From Pseudobacteriovorax antillogorgiicola (GTDB taxonomy: Bacteria; Bdellovibrionota_B; Oligoflexia; Oligoflexales; Oligoflexaceae), in assembly GCF_900177345.1 (NCBI RefSeq), contig NZ_FWZT01000002.1, forward strand, positions 124,001-188,000: a stretch of DNA of 64,000 nt, read 5' to 3'. Below, piece after piece: positions 26,281-35,451 of the stretch (its first letter is position 1; the number at the start of each line of letters is the position of its first letter). The notes under the pieces were generated by a model. That model did not search any database. It was not told where the DNA came from and saw only the letters and a program-made list of their open reading frames with translations. Both the position numbers and the translations under genes were made by a program.

Positions 26281-29046
26281 ATGCCGCTAGCTTGGTTCTT
26301 TTGCTTAGGCTACATATTGCTGTCACCCCCAGCAGCCTATGGGAAAAAGCCTCTCGTCATTGAGCAAGATTTTCAATATGAAAACTTTAGCTCACAGTTC
26401 TCCTATTATCCAGATCCCGATCACAACCTAACCCTCGACGATATTCTGGAAATGCCATCTGCTTTTACTCCAGTGAAAAGCCAAATTCCCGCATTTGGTT
26501 TCCGAGATTCCACTTATTGGTTTTGGGGGAAGGTTGATTATCGGATTAAAGAAGCTCGTAATTTTTACCTGACTATCGACTACCCCATGCTCGATATTAT
26601 AGAGATTTTCTTTCTTCAAGATGGCAAACTTCACCATAGAGTCCAAACGGGGGATGCTACATCATTCTTTGATCGGCCAATCGATCATAGAAACTTTGTC
26701 ATACCCCACACATTTGATCCCAACTCACAATGGGATGTCCTAATTCGGGTACGCTCCCACAGCACCATGAAGGTGGGCGTAAGCCTCTATGAGCCTCTCT
26801 ACTTCTGGCAGCAGGATTCCATCATCAATTCTTTGCACTTTCTCTACTTTGGTGTGCTCCTTGTGATGATTGTCTACAACGCCTTTGTATACCTGGTGGT
26901 TCGAGATATTGGCTACGTGTACTATGTCCTCTACGTTTCAGCATTTCTGGTGTTTCAGATTAGCCTCACAGGTTTTGACTATCAATACCTTTGGCCTTTT
27001 AGCCCGCTACTTCACGAACGAGCCATTCCATTCTCTATCAGCTGCTCTATGCTGTTTATGTGTCTGTTTACCCGGGAGTTTCTTGGCTTCAAAGGTCGCT
27101 ATCCATTTTTCGATAAGCTATGCCTTTTCTATGCCAGTGTCTCGGCAGTCCTGATTCCTATAAGTCTGATTGGTCCTTATCTCTGGGTGATTCGGAGTGC
27201 AGCTAGTTTTGGTCTTATTGCATCAGTTAGCTGTTTTTTTGTTTCCATGTGTCTTGTGAAGAAGCACGTTGAGGCAAGATATTTCTTCTTAGCTTTCACT
27301 ATATATCTTGTCGGTGGCATGTTTCTCTCTCTCAGCAAGTTTGGACTTGTTGCAGATGTCTTTCTCGTTGAGCATGGCATGCAAATTGGTTCAGCCTTCG
27401 AAGTTGTGTTGCTATCACTTGCTCTGGCTCGGCGCATCAAGAAACTGCAAGATCAGAAAAATGCGTTATTTGAAGAAATTAAAGATATCAACAACAATCT
27501 AGAGCAAGAGGTCGCGTCAAAAACGAAGAAACTGAGGTCCCTTCTCGACAATATCCCCCAGGGAGTGATCAGCATAGGGAAGGGGTTAAAAATGGGCGAT
27601 GAGTTTTCAAAGGAGGTGGAAGCGATCTTTTGTGTTAAACCAAGACCGGGAGAATCATTTGTGGCCTATTTTCTCGATCGTCTCAACTTAGGTGATGATG
27701 AAAAAGCGCGCATAGAGAGTTCACTCAAAGCTTCTGTTGGCGAAGCTAGCTACTGCTTTGATGTCAATGTCAGTCATCTCCCTCATGAAGTTGTTCTCCA
27801 ACGACAAGGGCAGAAGCCTGTGTTATTGGACCTTGATTGGAACTACGAACTTGATAACGAAAGCAACATTAGGGATATCGTCCTGTCGTTTCGTGATGTG
27901 ACTGAACTGAGAAAGCTCCAGATGGAGGCCAATCAAAATCTGAAGGAACTCAAATTTATCTCTGAATTGATCCAATGCCAAATGGATGTTTTCTTCAAGT
28001 TTCTCAACAAAGCCCTGCAATATATTGAAGAAAATATGAGACTTGCAACCGCTAGCGATGACTACCAAGAGTCTCATGGTGATATTATGTTTATCAATAT
28101 TCACACATTGAAGGGACTATCTAGGCAAATAGGTCTTTCGCTAATCATTGAGAAGACTCATGCTATGGAAAGCTACTATGGCAAGCTAAGGAACAAAAAG
28201 GCCCCTTGGTCTCAGAAAAAAATAATCGACGATCTCAAGCAATTGAGAAATTACTTGCGCACCTACGAGGACATTGCTGAGGATAAACTTGGTTGGAGTC
28301 AAGTGCGGTCACAGACTACAATTTCTGATAGGGCTGTCCGAGAGTTGATTCAGACCTTGCAATCAATCATGGTGAAAATGCCCGAACCGAATGAGGGCTT
28401 GAATCGGATCTATCAAACGTTCTCAAGCATGTACTATGTTCCCCTGCAGAAAGTTATCAATGAAGCTGTTCAAGATATTCCCCGTTTGGCTAAGGATTTG
28501 GAAAAGCCGACGCCCGAAATCGCCCTATCGGGAATGGAAATTCGAGTGACGCCACGTTGCACCCTACTCATCCAAGATATTATGGTTCATCTTCTTCGTA
28601 ATGCCATGGATCACGGTATCGAATCCGAAGCAATTCGCCGTGCTAAGGGTAAAAGCGTTCAGGGTAAAATCACAATTGGTGCCCGAATCGAAAGAGGGCA
28701 GTGTTTCTTAGATGTCTACGATGACGGTCAAGGTCTTGCCATTGATCGAATCAACCGTCTGGTAGATCATGGCGATGAGCCCTGGAGTCACGATCAGCTG
28801 ATCGATGTGCTTTTCAGCCAAGGGCTTTCAACGTCCCATGAAGTGAATGAAATTTCAGGTCGTGGGGTTGGTATGGCGGCAGTCAAGCGCTACCTTGAAG
28901 AAGCTGGATGTCAAATCCTAACTGAATTTAGTGAGTTAACAGAGTTCCAAGGTGAGCGATTTCTCGCACTACGCTTTTCTGTGATCCTGACACATGAGCT
29001 GTTCGAATCTTCCTCCTTTGAACCTATAAGAACTCTAGTTGGGTAA
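26281..29046 (+). CDS. 7TMR-DISM sensor with internal Hpt and CheA-like ATPase domain (second copy)
   Basis: A 921-residue paralogue of the kinase at 21019-23640. Signal peptide (ending AAYG), jelly-roll sensor domain (PAFGFRDSTYWFWGKV, YPMLDIIEIFFL), seven membrane helices (about 185-385), coiled coil (NNNLEQEVASKTKKLRS), PAS-like stretch (SFRDVTELRKLQ), Hpt helix INIHTLKGLSRQIG (His near residue 606) and a CheA-type ATPase with HLLRNAMDHGIES, YDDGQGLAIDR and GLSTSHEVNEISGRGVGMA. No receiver or CheW domain. GGAG seven bases before the ATG supports the start. A DISM-type phosphatase gene follows 65 bases downstream, probably in the same pathway or operon. Confidence 0.9.
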   Translation: MPLAWFFCLGYILLSPPAAYGKKPLVIEQDFQYENFSSQFSYYPDPDHNLTLDDILEMPSAFTPVKSQIPAFGFRDSTYWFWGKVDYRIKEARNFYLTIDYPMLDIIEIFFLQDGKLHHRVQTGDATSFFDRPIDHRNFVIPHTFDPNSQWDVLIRVRSHSTMKVGVSLYEPLYFWQQDSIINSLHFLYFGVLLVMIVYNAFVYLVVRDIGYVYYVLYVSAFLVFQISLTGFDYQYLWPFSPLLHERAIPFSISCSMLFMCLFTREFLGFKGRYPFFDKLCLFYASVSAVLIPISLIGPYLWVIRSAASFGLIASVSCFFVSMCLVKKHVEARYFFLAFTIYLVGGMFLSLSKFGLVADVFLVEHGMQIGSAFEVVLLSLALARRIKKLQDQKNALFEEIKDINNNLEQEVASKTKKLRSLLDNIPQGVISIGKGLKMGDEFSKEVEAIFCVKPRPGESFVAYFLDRLNLGDDEKARIESSLKASVGEASYCFDVNVSHLPHEVVLQRQGQKPVLLDLDWNYELDNESNIRDIVLSFRDVTELRKLQMEANQNLKELKFISELIQCQMDVFFKFLNKALQYIEENMRLATASDDYQESHGDIMFINIHTLKGLSRQIGLSLIIEKTHAMESYYGKLRNKKAPWSQKKIIDDLKQLRNYLRTYEDIAEDKLGWSQVRSQTTISDRAVRELIQTLQSIMVKMPEPNEGLNRIYQTFSSMYYVPLQKVINEAVQDIPRLAKDLEKPTPEIALSGMEIRVTPRCTLLIQDIMVHLLRNAMDHGIESEAIRRAKGKSVQGKITIGARIERGQCFLDVYDDGQGLAIDRINRLVDHGDEPWSHDQLIDVLFSQGLSTSHEVNEISGRGVGMAAVKRYLEEAGCQILTEFSELTEFQGERFLALRFSVILTHELFESSSFEPIRTLVG

Positions 29047-29111
29047 AACATGCCTGATATTAAGTGATGAATCTTCCGAAGTGGAGGTGCTAAGCTTTAT
29101 TACAGGTACCT

Positions 29112-31127
29112 ATGATTCTCTTGTCGTTTACATTTAGTATTTTTTTCCTTATCAGTGATACTGTCATTGCTGATAGCAAAGAGGCTGATAGTATCTACAA
29201 GGTATCAGATGGGATACTTGATCTTCGCTCTTGGGATCCTTCGCAAGGTGAAGTCAAGCTTTCTGGGACATGGAAGTTTATACCATCGCAGCTAATTCGC
29301 GATCCAAAATCTCACTCTTGGGAGGATCTTTGGAATCAGGCAGATATCGCTGCAACAGGTGTTTTTTGGAACAATCACGGCAATCCCGAAGTAAATAACG
29401 CTCGTTATGGTACCTATCTGCTTAAGGTACTTTGGCCTCGGGATTGGTCGCAGCCCTTGGCTTGGGGTGAAGCTATGGGAATTAACTCCGCTTTTGAAGT
29501 CATTGATTGGCAGTCAGGGCGGCTTTTAGCGCGTTCAGGGTTTCCGGCTGAAAATCTTGCAGATGAAATTCCTTGGTGGATGGAGAGAGTCTTTCCTATC
29601 TCAGGTGCTCTAGACTTGCCCGACGAATCATGGTTTCTGATCCCTGTTTCCTGCTTTTCCTATCATGGCGGTGGCATCATGATTCCACCTGTTATTGACC
29701 TATATGAAAATTTGTTTCAGCAACTCACATATAAGCGCTTTATAATCCATATCAATGTTGGGTTTCTTTTAGTTTTGGCTTTCTATCATACGATTCTATA
29801 CTTCTACTTGCGGTCTGAACGTGCCAATTTATATTTTGCTATGATCTGTGCTTCAATGTGCATGCGGCAATACACTACTGAGAGAATTATTGAAGACTTT
29901 ATTGGTGTATGGGGAACGCATTGGTATTCGTTATTGAACTTTCGAATCGAGTACGCAACCACTACTGTCGGTGTATTCTGCCTGCAGCGATATCTTGAGT
30001 GTCTGATGCCTGGCATTATGGGGCGAACCAAGGCCATAAAATTTTGGCAGATTCTCGCGTTGGGATTATTCCTAAGTACGATTTTCATTCCTAACTACGA
30101 TATGCTATCTAGGATACTGCCACTCTTTCAGATTTTTTACATCATTTCCATAGCGAGCTTCTTCGCACTCCTTCTCAATCGATCTCGATCAATGAATAAA
30201 GATAGGATAACAGCGCGCATTTTTTCTGTACTGCTTTTTTTCCTATGGGCATCGGTGTTCTTTGATATCGTGGTACTTCAGTTTTCCATTAAGTCCCCCA
30301 TGCTCGCTCACTATTCAATTGCTATCTTTTTTGTTGGCCAGAGTATCATCCTTGCCAGGAACTATCAGCGAGCTTTTCGACACGAAAGGAACCTAGAAGA
30401 AGCCAAGCAAGTTCAGAAAGCTTTTATGCCAGGGGAACAAAGTATTCCTGACCTAGCCGTAGCGAGTTACTATCAGTCTGCTGAGCAAACAGGGGGGGAT
30501 TGGTTTGATTATCATTATGACCCTGGGACGGGTAATATTTATGCCTTGGTTGGTGATGTTACAGGGCACGGAATCGCTTCGGCCTTGATTACTGGAACTG
30601 CCATCGGAGCTGCTAGAAGTAGCATTCATTTCATTCGAGAACATCAGATGGGGGTCGAAGAAGGGTCCATTCATATGGTGCGTACTATAAACGAAGCTAT
30701 TATTCCAACGGGACATAAAGTCAGGAAACTTATGACAATGGCCTTGGTCTCTTGGAACATGAATACAGGGGACGGTTGCTATATCAATCTGGGTCATCAA
30801 CCACTGATTAAAGTGAGTCGTAGGCTAGGGCCAAAGATTGTATTAAAGGGTGGGCCAATATTAGGTTTGGACCAAAATATCTCCATCGAAGCTCAGCCGT
30901 TTACTCTCGAAAGTGGTGACTACGTCGTACTCTTTTCAGATGGACTTCTAGAAAACCCTGGTATGCAAGGTCAGGTATTGAAAATGCGAAAAATCATCAA
31001 ATCCTTACGACAAGCTGACAATCCGCGACAGGCTATCGACAGGATTCAGTCGATGACGAAAGAAATCTGGCAAGATCGCGATATTGAGGACGATTGCACG
31101 GTTTTGGCGCTAGGAAGATCCGCCTAA
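29112..31127 (+). CDS. 7TMR-DISM sensor with C-terminal SpoIIE/PP2C phosphatase domain
   Basis: The 671-residue protein has a signal peptide, an extracellular sensing domain starting near ILDLRSWDPSQGEVKLSGTW (typical DISM opening), seven membrane helices (about 215-425) and a cytoplasmic PP2C-type serine phosphatase. The catalytic part reads QVQKAFMPGEQSIPDLAVAS, GGDWFDY, ALVGDVTGHGIASALITG, and ends with VLFSDGLLEN and DDCTVLALGR; the metal-binding Asp residues of the SpoIIE/RsbU group are present. Such enzymes usually act on anti-sigma antagonists or similar partners; none is encoded nearby. The ribosome site is weak. Confidence 0.9.
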   Translation: MILLSFTFSIFFLISDTVIADSKEADSIYKVSDGILDLRSWDPSQGEVKLSGTWKFIPSQLIRDPKSHSWEDLWNQADIAATGVFWNNHGNPEVNNARYGTYLLKVLWPRDWSQPLAWGEAMGINSAFEVIDWQSGRLLARSGFPAENLADEIPWWMERVFPISGALDLPDESWFLIPVSCFSYHGGGIMIPPVIDLYENLFQQLTYKRFIIHINVGFLLVLAFYHTILYFYLRSERANLYFAMICASMCMRQYTTERIIEDFIGVWGTHWYSLLNFRIEYATTTVGVFCLQRYLECLMPGIMGRTKAIKFWQILALGLFLSTIFIPNYDMLSRILPLFQIFYIISIASFFALLLNRSRSMNKDRITARIFSVLLFFLWASVFFDIVVLQFSIKSPMLAHYSIAIFFVGQSIILARNYQRAFRHERNLEEAKQVQKAFMPGEQSIPDLAVASYYQSAEQTGGDWFDYHYDPGTGNIYALVGDVTGHGIASALITGTAIGAARSSIHFIREHQMGVEEGSIHMVRTINEAIIPTGHKVRKLMTMALVSWNMNTGDGCYINLGHQPLIKVSRRLGPKIVLKGGPILGLDQNISIEAQPFTLESGDYVVLFSDGLLENPGMQGQVLKMRKIIKSLRQADNPRQAIDRIQSMTKEIWQDRDIEDDCTVLALGRSA

Positions 31128-31382
31128 TGTCAAGCTCGGTTAGGCAAGTGCCTGTCAAAGACTGAATTGTTACCTCTAGTAAGTCGAATATCATCTTGTA
31201 GCTGAGGCTCTACAAGTCCTGAACAGAGCTAGATTTAATTGGGAGAGTCATCCTGTCAGCCCGACTGTTTTGGCGTTGGTGTTTGCTGTTATCAAAACAG
31301 TAAGTTGCTTGATACGAATCAGGTTTATGGAAATTCAATCCGAACCTTCGGAGATGAACTTGAGGAAAGGAGCACTTACTAC

Positions 31383-32522
31383 ATGAAAACGATTCATAGA
31401 AACCTCGCAACAAGTTTATTACTTGTAGGTATAGCTTGGCTTGGGGCCTGCGGTGAGGAAGACTCAGATTCAACTGATGACGCGACTACAAGTCTCAATC
31501 CAGAAGCCACGGCGGCAGCGGCTCAGTTGACAGCTGCGGCACCGGCGACCTTCATTAGTACTTCTCAAGGGGCATTGCAATCCGCCCAAGTCGGAACAAT
31601 CAATGTCACGACAGGATCTCTGATACAAGACTCTGCAACATCTCAGAGTACAAATGATTCCCTTTGTAGTGAGTACGGTGAACCTTGGGACTCTACTACA
31701 AACGCTGTGAAAAACGATGGCGACGACTACACCTCACATCTGTTTTATTGTAAGGTCAATAGTAATGTCATCGAAAGCTCAGATACCATTCCTGGGACTT
31801 TGACCCAAATCAAATCGATTCTTTGTTCCATGGAAGAAAACTACAGTATTACAGTAGACGACTACACAACAGCCGGCACGGAGCACATCACCTCAGATAA
31901 TGGCACGATGACCTTGTCTAATACCTGTTGGCCTCAAGGACAGCCGGATGGCGGGTCGATAACGTCAGTGCCCATGGATAGTGTTATCACAACCTCGCTG
32001 GCAGAAGATTCAGGCTGGCAGTATTCCCTATATTTTAAATCCGATGCTATTAGCTTGGAGTACACGCTAAAATTTTTCACGGACAATGGTGTTTTTGGCT
32101 TTACAACCTATCAGCCTAACGAAGGTGGTTTAGGCCAGATGATGACCATGACAATCGATACAGGCGCAGGAGTCTTACTCTTCAGCGATCTTAACGATCA
32201 AGCCAATGGCGATGATAACACTTTCCGTGGTCATTCTCGAATCAGAGTCAAAGGGACTATGAGTTCAGATCTTGACTTTAGTGAAATTACAGAAGGGCGT
32301 GGATTTGTCTATATTTCGGGTCCCGATTACGACGGTACTGCGGATCAGGATCACACTTATTCCGTCTACACAATAGACGGCAATAGTACGACTGGTTGGC
32401 AATCAAAGCAGCTATGGACGAATGAAACCCCAGGTACGTTGGAAGAAAGGAGTTCAGTCTGTAGTGATGGCGACGAAACATGTAGTGATTCCAGCGACGT
32501 TGGAACAATCAGCTGTGGCTGA
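31383..32522 (+). CDS. Lipoprotein of unknown function
   Basis: The ATG at 31383 has AAGGAG upstream and yields a lipoprotein signal ending LGAC-G. The mature protein, about 355 residues, is Thr/Ser/Asp-rich with an Ala-rich stretch (PEATAAAAQLTAAAPATF) and several cysteines. It reads like an exported beta-structured surface protein. The family is unknown. The frame closes shortly after a Cys-rich segment (SSVCSDGDETCSDSSD), but a neighbouring frame stays open for another 157 bases with similar composition, so the annotated C-terminus may be premature. Confidence 0.78.
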   Translation: MKTIHRNLATSLLLVGIAWLGACGEEDSDSTDDATTSLNPEATAAAAQLTAAAPATFISTSQGALQSAQVGTINVTTGSLIQDSATSQSTNDSLCSEYGEPWDSTTNAVKNDGDDYTSHLFYCKVNSNVIESSDTIPGTLTQIKSILCSMEENYSITVDDYTTAGTEHITSDNGTMTLSNTCWPQGQPDGGSITSVPMDSVITTSLAEDSGWQYSLYFKSDAISLEYTLKFFTDNGVFGFTTYQPNEGGLGQMMTMTIDTGAGVLLFSDLNDQANGDDNTFRGHSRIRVKGTMSSDLDFSEITEGRGFVYISGPDYDGTADQDHTYSVYTIDGNSTTGWQSKQLWTNETPGTLEERSSVCSDGDETCSDSSDVGTISCG

Positions 32523-32679
32523 GGCCTACTTCAAAGGCCCTACAGCGGTGCGTGAGGCATGGAGTAGCTTTGGAACATCAGGGAAGCCCATGTGTGAGCC
32601 CACCGATGGTAGTAATTCAGACATTGTCTACGAGGCGACGCCAAGCAATGTAGGAAACCTAGGTGTTTGTTCGGATTAG
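32523..32679 (+). other. Out-of-frame continuation of the lipoprotein?
   Basis: Directly after the lipoprotein stop, the +1 frame (open from 32422) encodes AYFKGPTAVREAWSSFGTSG and ends in VGNLGVCSD. It has the same Thr/Ser/Cys flavour and ends just before a hairpin and the convergent MscS gene. It has no ribosome site of its own. A frameshift in the lipoprotein gene or a base error in the assembly would explain it. Confidence 0.45.
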
Positions 32680-32686
32680 AATTAAT

Positions 32687-32710
32687 AGGTAGCTCACCGA
32701 TGGGCTACCT
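32687..32710. terminator. Weak hairpin between lipoprotein and MscS genes
   Basis: AGGTAGC and GCTACCT form a 7-bp stem with a 10-base loop between convergent genes. There is no clear T tract, so terminator function is only suggested by position. Confidence 0.4.
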
Positions 32711-32711
32711 T

Positions 32712-33539
32712 CTAAGTAGCAGCAGCAAGGGTGCTATCGCGAACAGGGCGCTTGATCTTATGTTTGTTGAGTAGCACCAGAACTCGTTCCACTACATCAG
32801 TTTCGAAGGCTTTTTCGAAGCGGCAATCTAAGACATAGGCTTTTGCCCGTAGTCGAACAGCAATTCGCTCGGCGATAACAACCTCGGAAAGGTCGACGTT
32901 GATCGTTTTTTTACGGAAGGCGAAGCGACTTGTCGCGACCACCTCATGAATGAGACGCTTGGCCAGGCTGAGGTCAGCATCGATGGCAACATGAAAATCA
33001 AAGACAACCATCATATCAAGAGCCCCAGAGTTGCCGCTAGAGACCACATCGGTAAGGAATCGTGCATTTGGAATGGTAATCAGATTGTCGTCCAAAGTAT
33101 TAAGCTTGACAGCACGAAGTCCAATGCCAACTATTTCTCCATAAACACCAGCAAAGCTAACCCGATCACCAACCTGAAAGGGACGGTCGAAAAGGAGGAT
33201 GACGCCTGCAACTATAGAGGCTACCAAGTCTTTCAATGAAATACCAATGGCGACCGCGGCGCTACCGGCTACGGCTAGCAACACCTCCCGCGGTGGCTGA
33301 AGAATCGAGTAGACAATTAGCGTACCACCACCAATATAGAGGCCAAAATTGACAATCGTTGCGACCTGTAAGTAGAAGATCCGCCGCGAAGGATATCGTT
33401 TCTGCAGATTCTGGCTTAGCCTTTGGATCGAACGTGCGACGAAGATAACTGCTGTGAAGGCCAACAGAACGGCAACGATGCGTTCGAAATTGAGGATACT
33501 TGTCAGGGCACTAATTTGTGAAACTTCAGTTGAGTCCAT
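32712..33539 (-). CDS. MscS-family mechanosensitive channel
   Basis: The 275-residue protein has three N-terminal membrane helices. The third is the pore-lining MscS helix with its Gly/Ala pattern (VAGSAAVAIGISLKDLVASI), followed by the beta domain DRPFQVGDRVSFAGVYGEIV, TLDDNLITIPNARFL and a C-terminal alpha/beta region. It releases solutes on membrane tension in characterised members. Its start overlaps the end of the upstream ATPase gene by 14 bases, a sign of coupled translation. Together with the upstream coiled-coil protein it resembles an MscK divided over several genes. Confidence 0.92.
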   Translation of the reverse strand: MDSTEVSQISALTSILNFERIVAVLLAFTAVIFVARSIQRLSQNLQKRYPSRRIFYLQVATIVNFGLYIGGGTLIVYSILQPPREVLLAVAGSAAVAIGISLKDLVASIVAGVILLFDRPFQVGDRVSFAGVYGEIVGIGLRAVKLNTLDDNLITIPNARFLTDVVSSGNSGALDMMVVFDFHVAIDADLSLAKRLIHEVVATSRFAFRKKTINVDLSEVVIAERIAVRLRAKAYVLDCRFEKAFETDVVERVLVLLNKHKIKRPVRDSTLAAAT

Positions 33540-35451
33540 AGATAAAATTCTTCTCTTTTAAGCTTTTGATGAGATCATGTTGAAATGTTAGGCCTAGCCT
33601 ATAGCGTCTTTGGTGATCACGATGGAGGAATCGTTCTTCCAGAACAAGCTTTATGGCATGGTTTACAGTGCCTAAATTCAAATTGGTGGCATCGGCTATT
33701 TCCCCGCGGGAAGCATTTTCATGGTTCGTTACAGCGGCAAGAATAAACCAGACGTTGTCATCCATTGTTTTTAATCGATCAGTTTTAATCCGTTCGGGAA
33801 GATTGACTTTTAAATTATCTTTTCGGAGCAATGTTAGGCTTCTTACCCACAAGTGCAGAGCAACCCGTGGATTGCCACGGGATTGTTCCCAAAGTAGGCG
33901 AAAGAATTGCTCTTCAGCGTATTCTATGGCCCCTGTTTGTGTCGTCGTATTGCGCAGAGCTAGTACTAAGCGATCGAACGATAGTTTATATTTTGAAAGA
34001 CTGTGGCGACTCATGATCAGCTTTCTAATTGAAAGGTCCGACCAGCCATTAAGGTAGACTTCTGTTCTAAAGTATTCAGCGTTGCCGAGTACGCCTTTGA
34101 GGTAGGACCAGGAGAATTCATTGAAGCTAACGCACCAAAAAATGTTCTTACTGTCTAGGTTCACAAGATCAATCAATGCCTTTAATGCTACAAAACCTCC
34201 CACTTCTCCAAGGAATAGGTTGTGAGCGTTGTCCAAGAAGATAATAACTTTCTTCTCAAGACCGTGATTGAAATTCATGATCTTTCTTTCCAAGGATTCC
34301 GTCGAATTTAGCCCGAGAGAATCACTTATAAATGAGTTCAAAGACTCCAAGTCTAGAGTTTTTGCGGGAGTATCCAAGAAGTAGTGGTCTAGTTCTTGAA
34401 AGTCTTGGCTTAAACGCTTCATGAAACTCGTTTTGCCAATTCCTTTTTCGCCATATATGACTAGAGATTGGTCCCCCTCATCCTCCTGTAGCCACTTACG
34501 AATTTCGTCTTTGACTTGTTCCAGCTGTTTGGCATTGGCGTCTACGGTTTGTGCGGCCTCTATATGGAAGTCCAATGAAAATAGTTTGCTGTAAGTATCA
34601 GGTGGTGGTTCACTGGCTGTTGAGCTGGTTTTGGAGTCCAGTGCCTCGACTCGCCGTCGGTAGATCTTGGCAAAGAAGATTTTTGTAACTTCCCATTCTT
34701 CCATGATATCCCAAAAAGCGCCGATTAATATCTTGACAAAAACCAGAATAAACGTTGGTAGGCAGTAAAAAACGGAGAAGCGTCCGAGGCACTGTTGCTC
34801 CAGGAACTGCCCGATTTTTCCTGGAAAAAGAGACTTCACAGCCGGTGATAGAACCCCCTTCCAGCGGTGAATTGCTAGTGCCCAAACGATAAGACCCAAA
34901 CCCTGCAAAACGATACTTGTGAGATTATAGATAAGACCCTTATCAACAGTGGCTACAGTGAGGGCCATTGTAGAGAAGGAAATGAGGTAAAAGCGACCGA
35001 CGAGCTTACTGGTAAAATCTACGAGGCGTCGGACTTCAGTTGGGTTGATGGAAACCACACCCTGTAATAAGGAGATGGTATCCTCGATAGCAAGCCGGAA
35101 AACCTTATAAACTAGGTAGTAGCGTAGCAGCGGTAGCAGGAATCGTAACTCACCATAAAAAGTACCTTCAATATAGACGGCTACAAACTCCAGAACCACA
35201 ATGTAGAGCAGAAGGGGAATATAGGGCGTTGCCCTCTGGATGCGGAGCGCCCAGCGATAATTCATCTGGTCTTTTCGAAAACGGAACTTCAAAACCTTAG
35301 CCCGATAGAAGTCGAGCTGACGGATGATCCATTGGGTCGTCTTGCGGGCAAGCCAAGGAATGGTAAATAGGAATAGTAGCAGGCAGAGATTATTCAGAAG
35401 ATCCCATGCCCCGGCAAGGCCATTAGACAGGTAGGATTGGAACTCTATCAC
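33526..35451 (-). CDS. Membrane-anchored AAA/STAND-type ATPase with C-terminal winged helix
   Basis: A 641-residue protein of unusual make-up. Residues 1-250 contain about six hydrophobic helices. A soluble ATPase follows, with P-loop GEKGIGKTSFMKRL (about 334-347), Walker B KVIIFLDNAHN (about 405), and a lid region. The C-terminal 75 residues look like a winged helix (ASRGEIADATNLNLGTVNHA), as in Orc1/Cdc6 and MalT-like ATPases. The gene overlaps both neighbours by a few bases: the upstream coiled-coil gene ends in its start codon and MscS begins inside its end. I infer an ATP-driven regulator of the channel or a stress sensor; no known family has exactly this layout to my knowledge. Confidence 0.82.
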   Translation of the reverse strand: MIEFQSYLSNGLAGAWDLLNNLCLLLFLFTIPWLARKTTQWIIRQLDFYRAKVLKFRFRKDQMNYRWALRIQRATPYIPLLLYIVVLEFVAVYIEGTFYGELRFLLPLLRYYLVYKVFRLAIEDTISLLQGVVSINPTEVRRLVDFTSKLVGRFYLISFSTMALTVATVDKGLIYNLTSIVLQGLGLIVWALAIHRWKGVLSPAVKSLFPGKIGQFLEQQCLGRFSVFYCLPTFILVFVKILIGAFWDIMEEWEVTKIFFAKIYRRRVEALDSKTSSTASEPPPDTYSKLFSLDFHIEAAQTVDANAKQLEQVKDEIRKWLQEDEGDQSLVIYGEKGIGKTSFMKRLSQDFQELDHYFLDTPAKTLDLESLNSFISDSLGLNSTESLERKIMNFNHGLEKKVIIFLDNAHNLFLGEVGGFVALKALIDLVNLDSKNIFWCVSFNEFSWSYLKGVLGNAEYFRTEVYLNGWSDLSIRKLIMSRHSLSKYKLSFDRLVLALRNTTTQTGAIEYAEEQFFRLLWEQSRGNPRVALHLWVRSLTLLRKDNLKVNLPERIKTDRLKTMDDNVWFILAAVTNHENASRGEIADATNLNLGTVNHAIKLVLEERFLHRDHQRRYRLGLTFQHDLIKSLKEKNFIYGLN

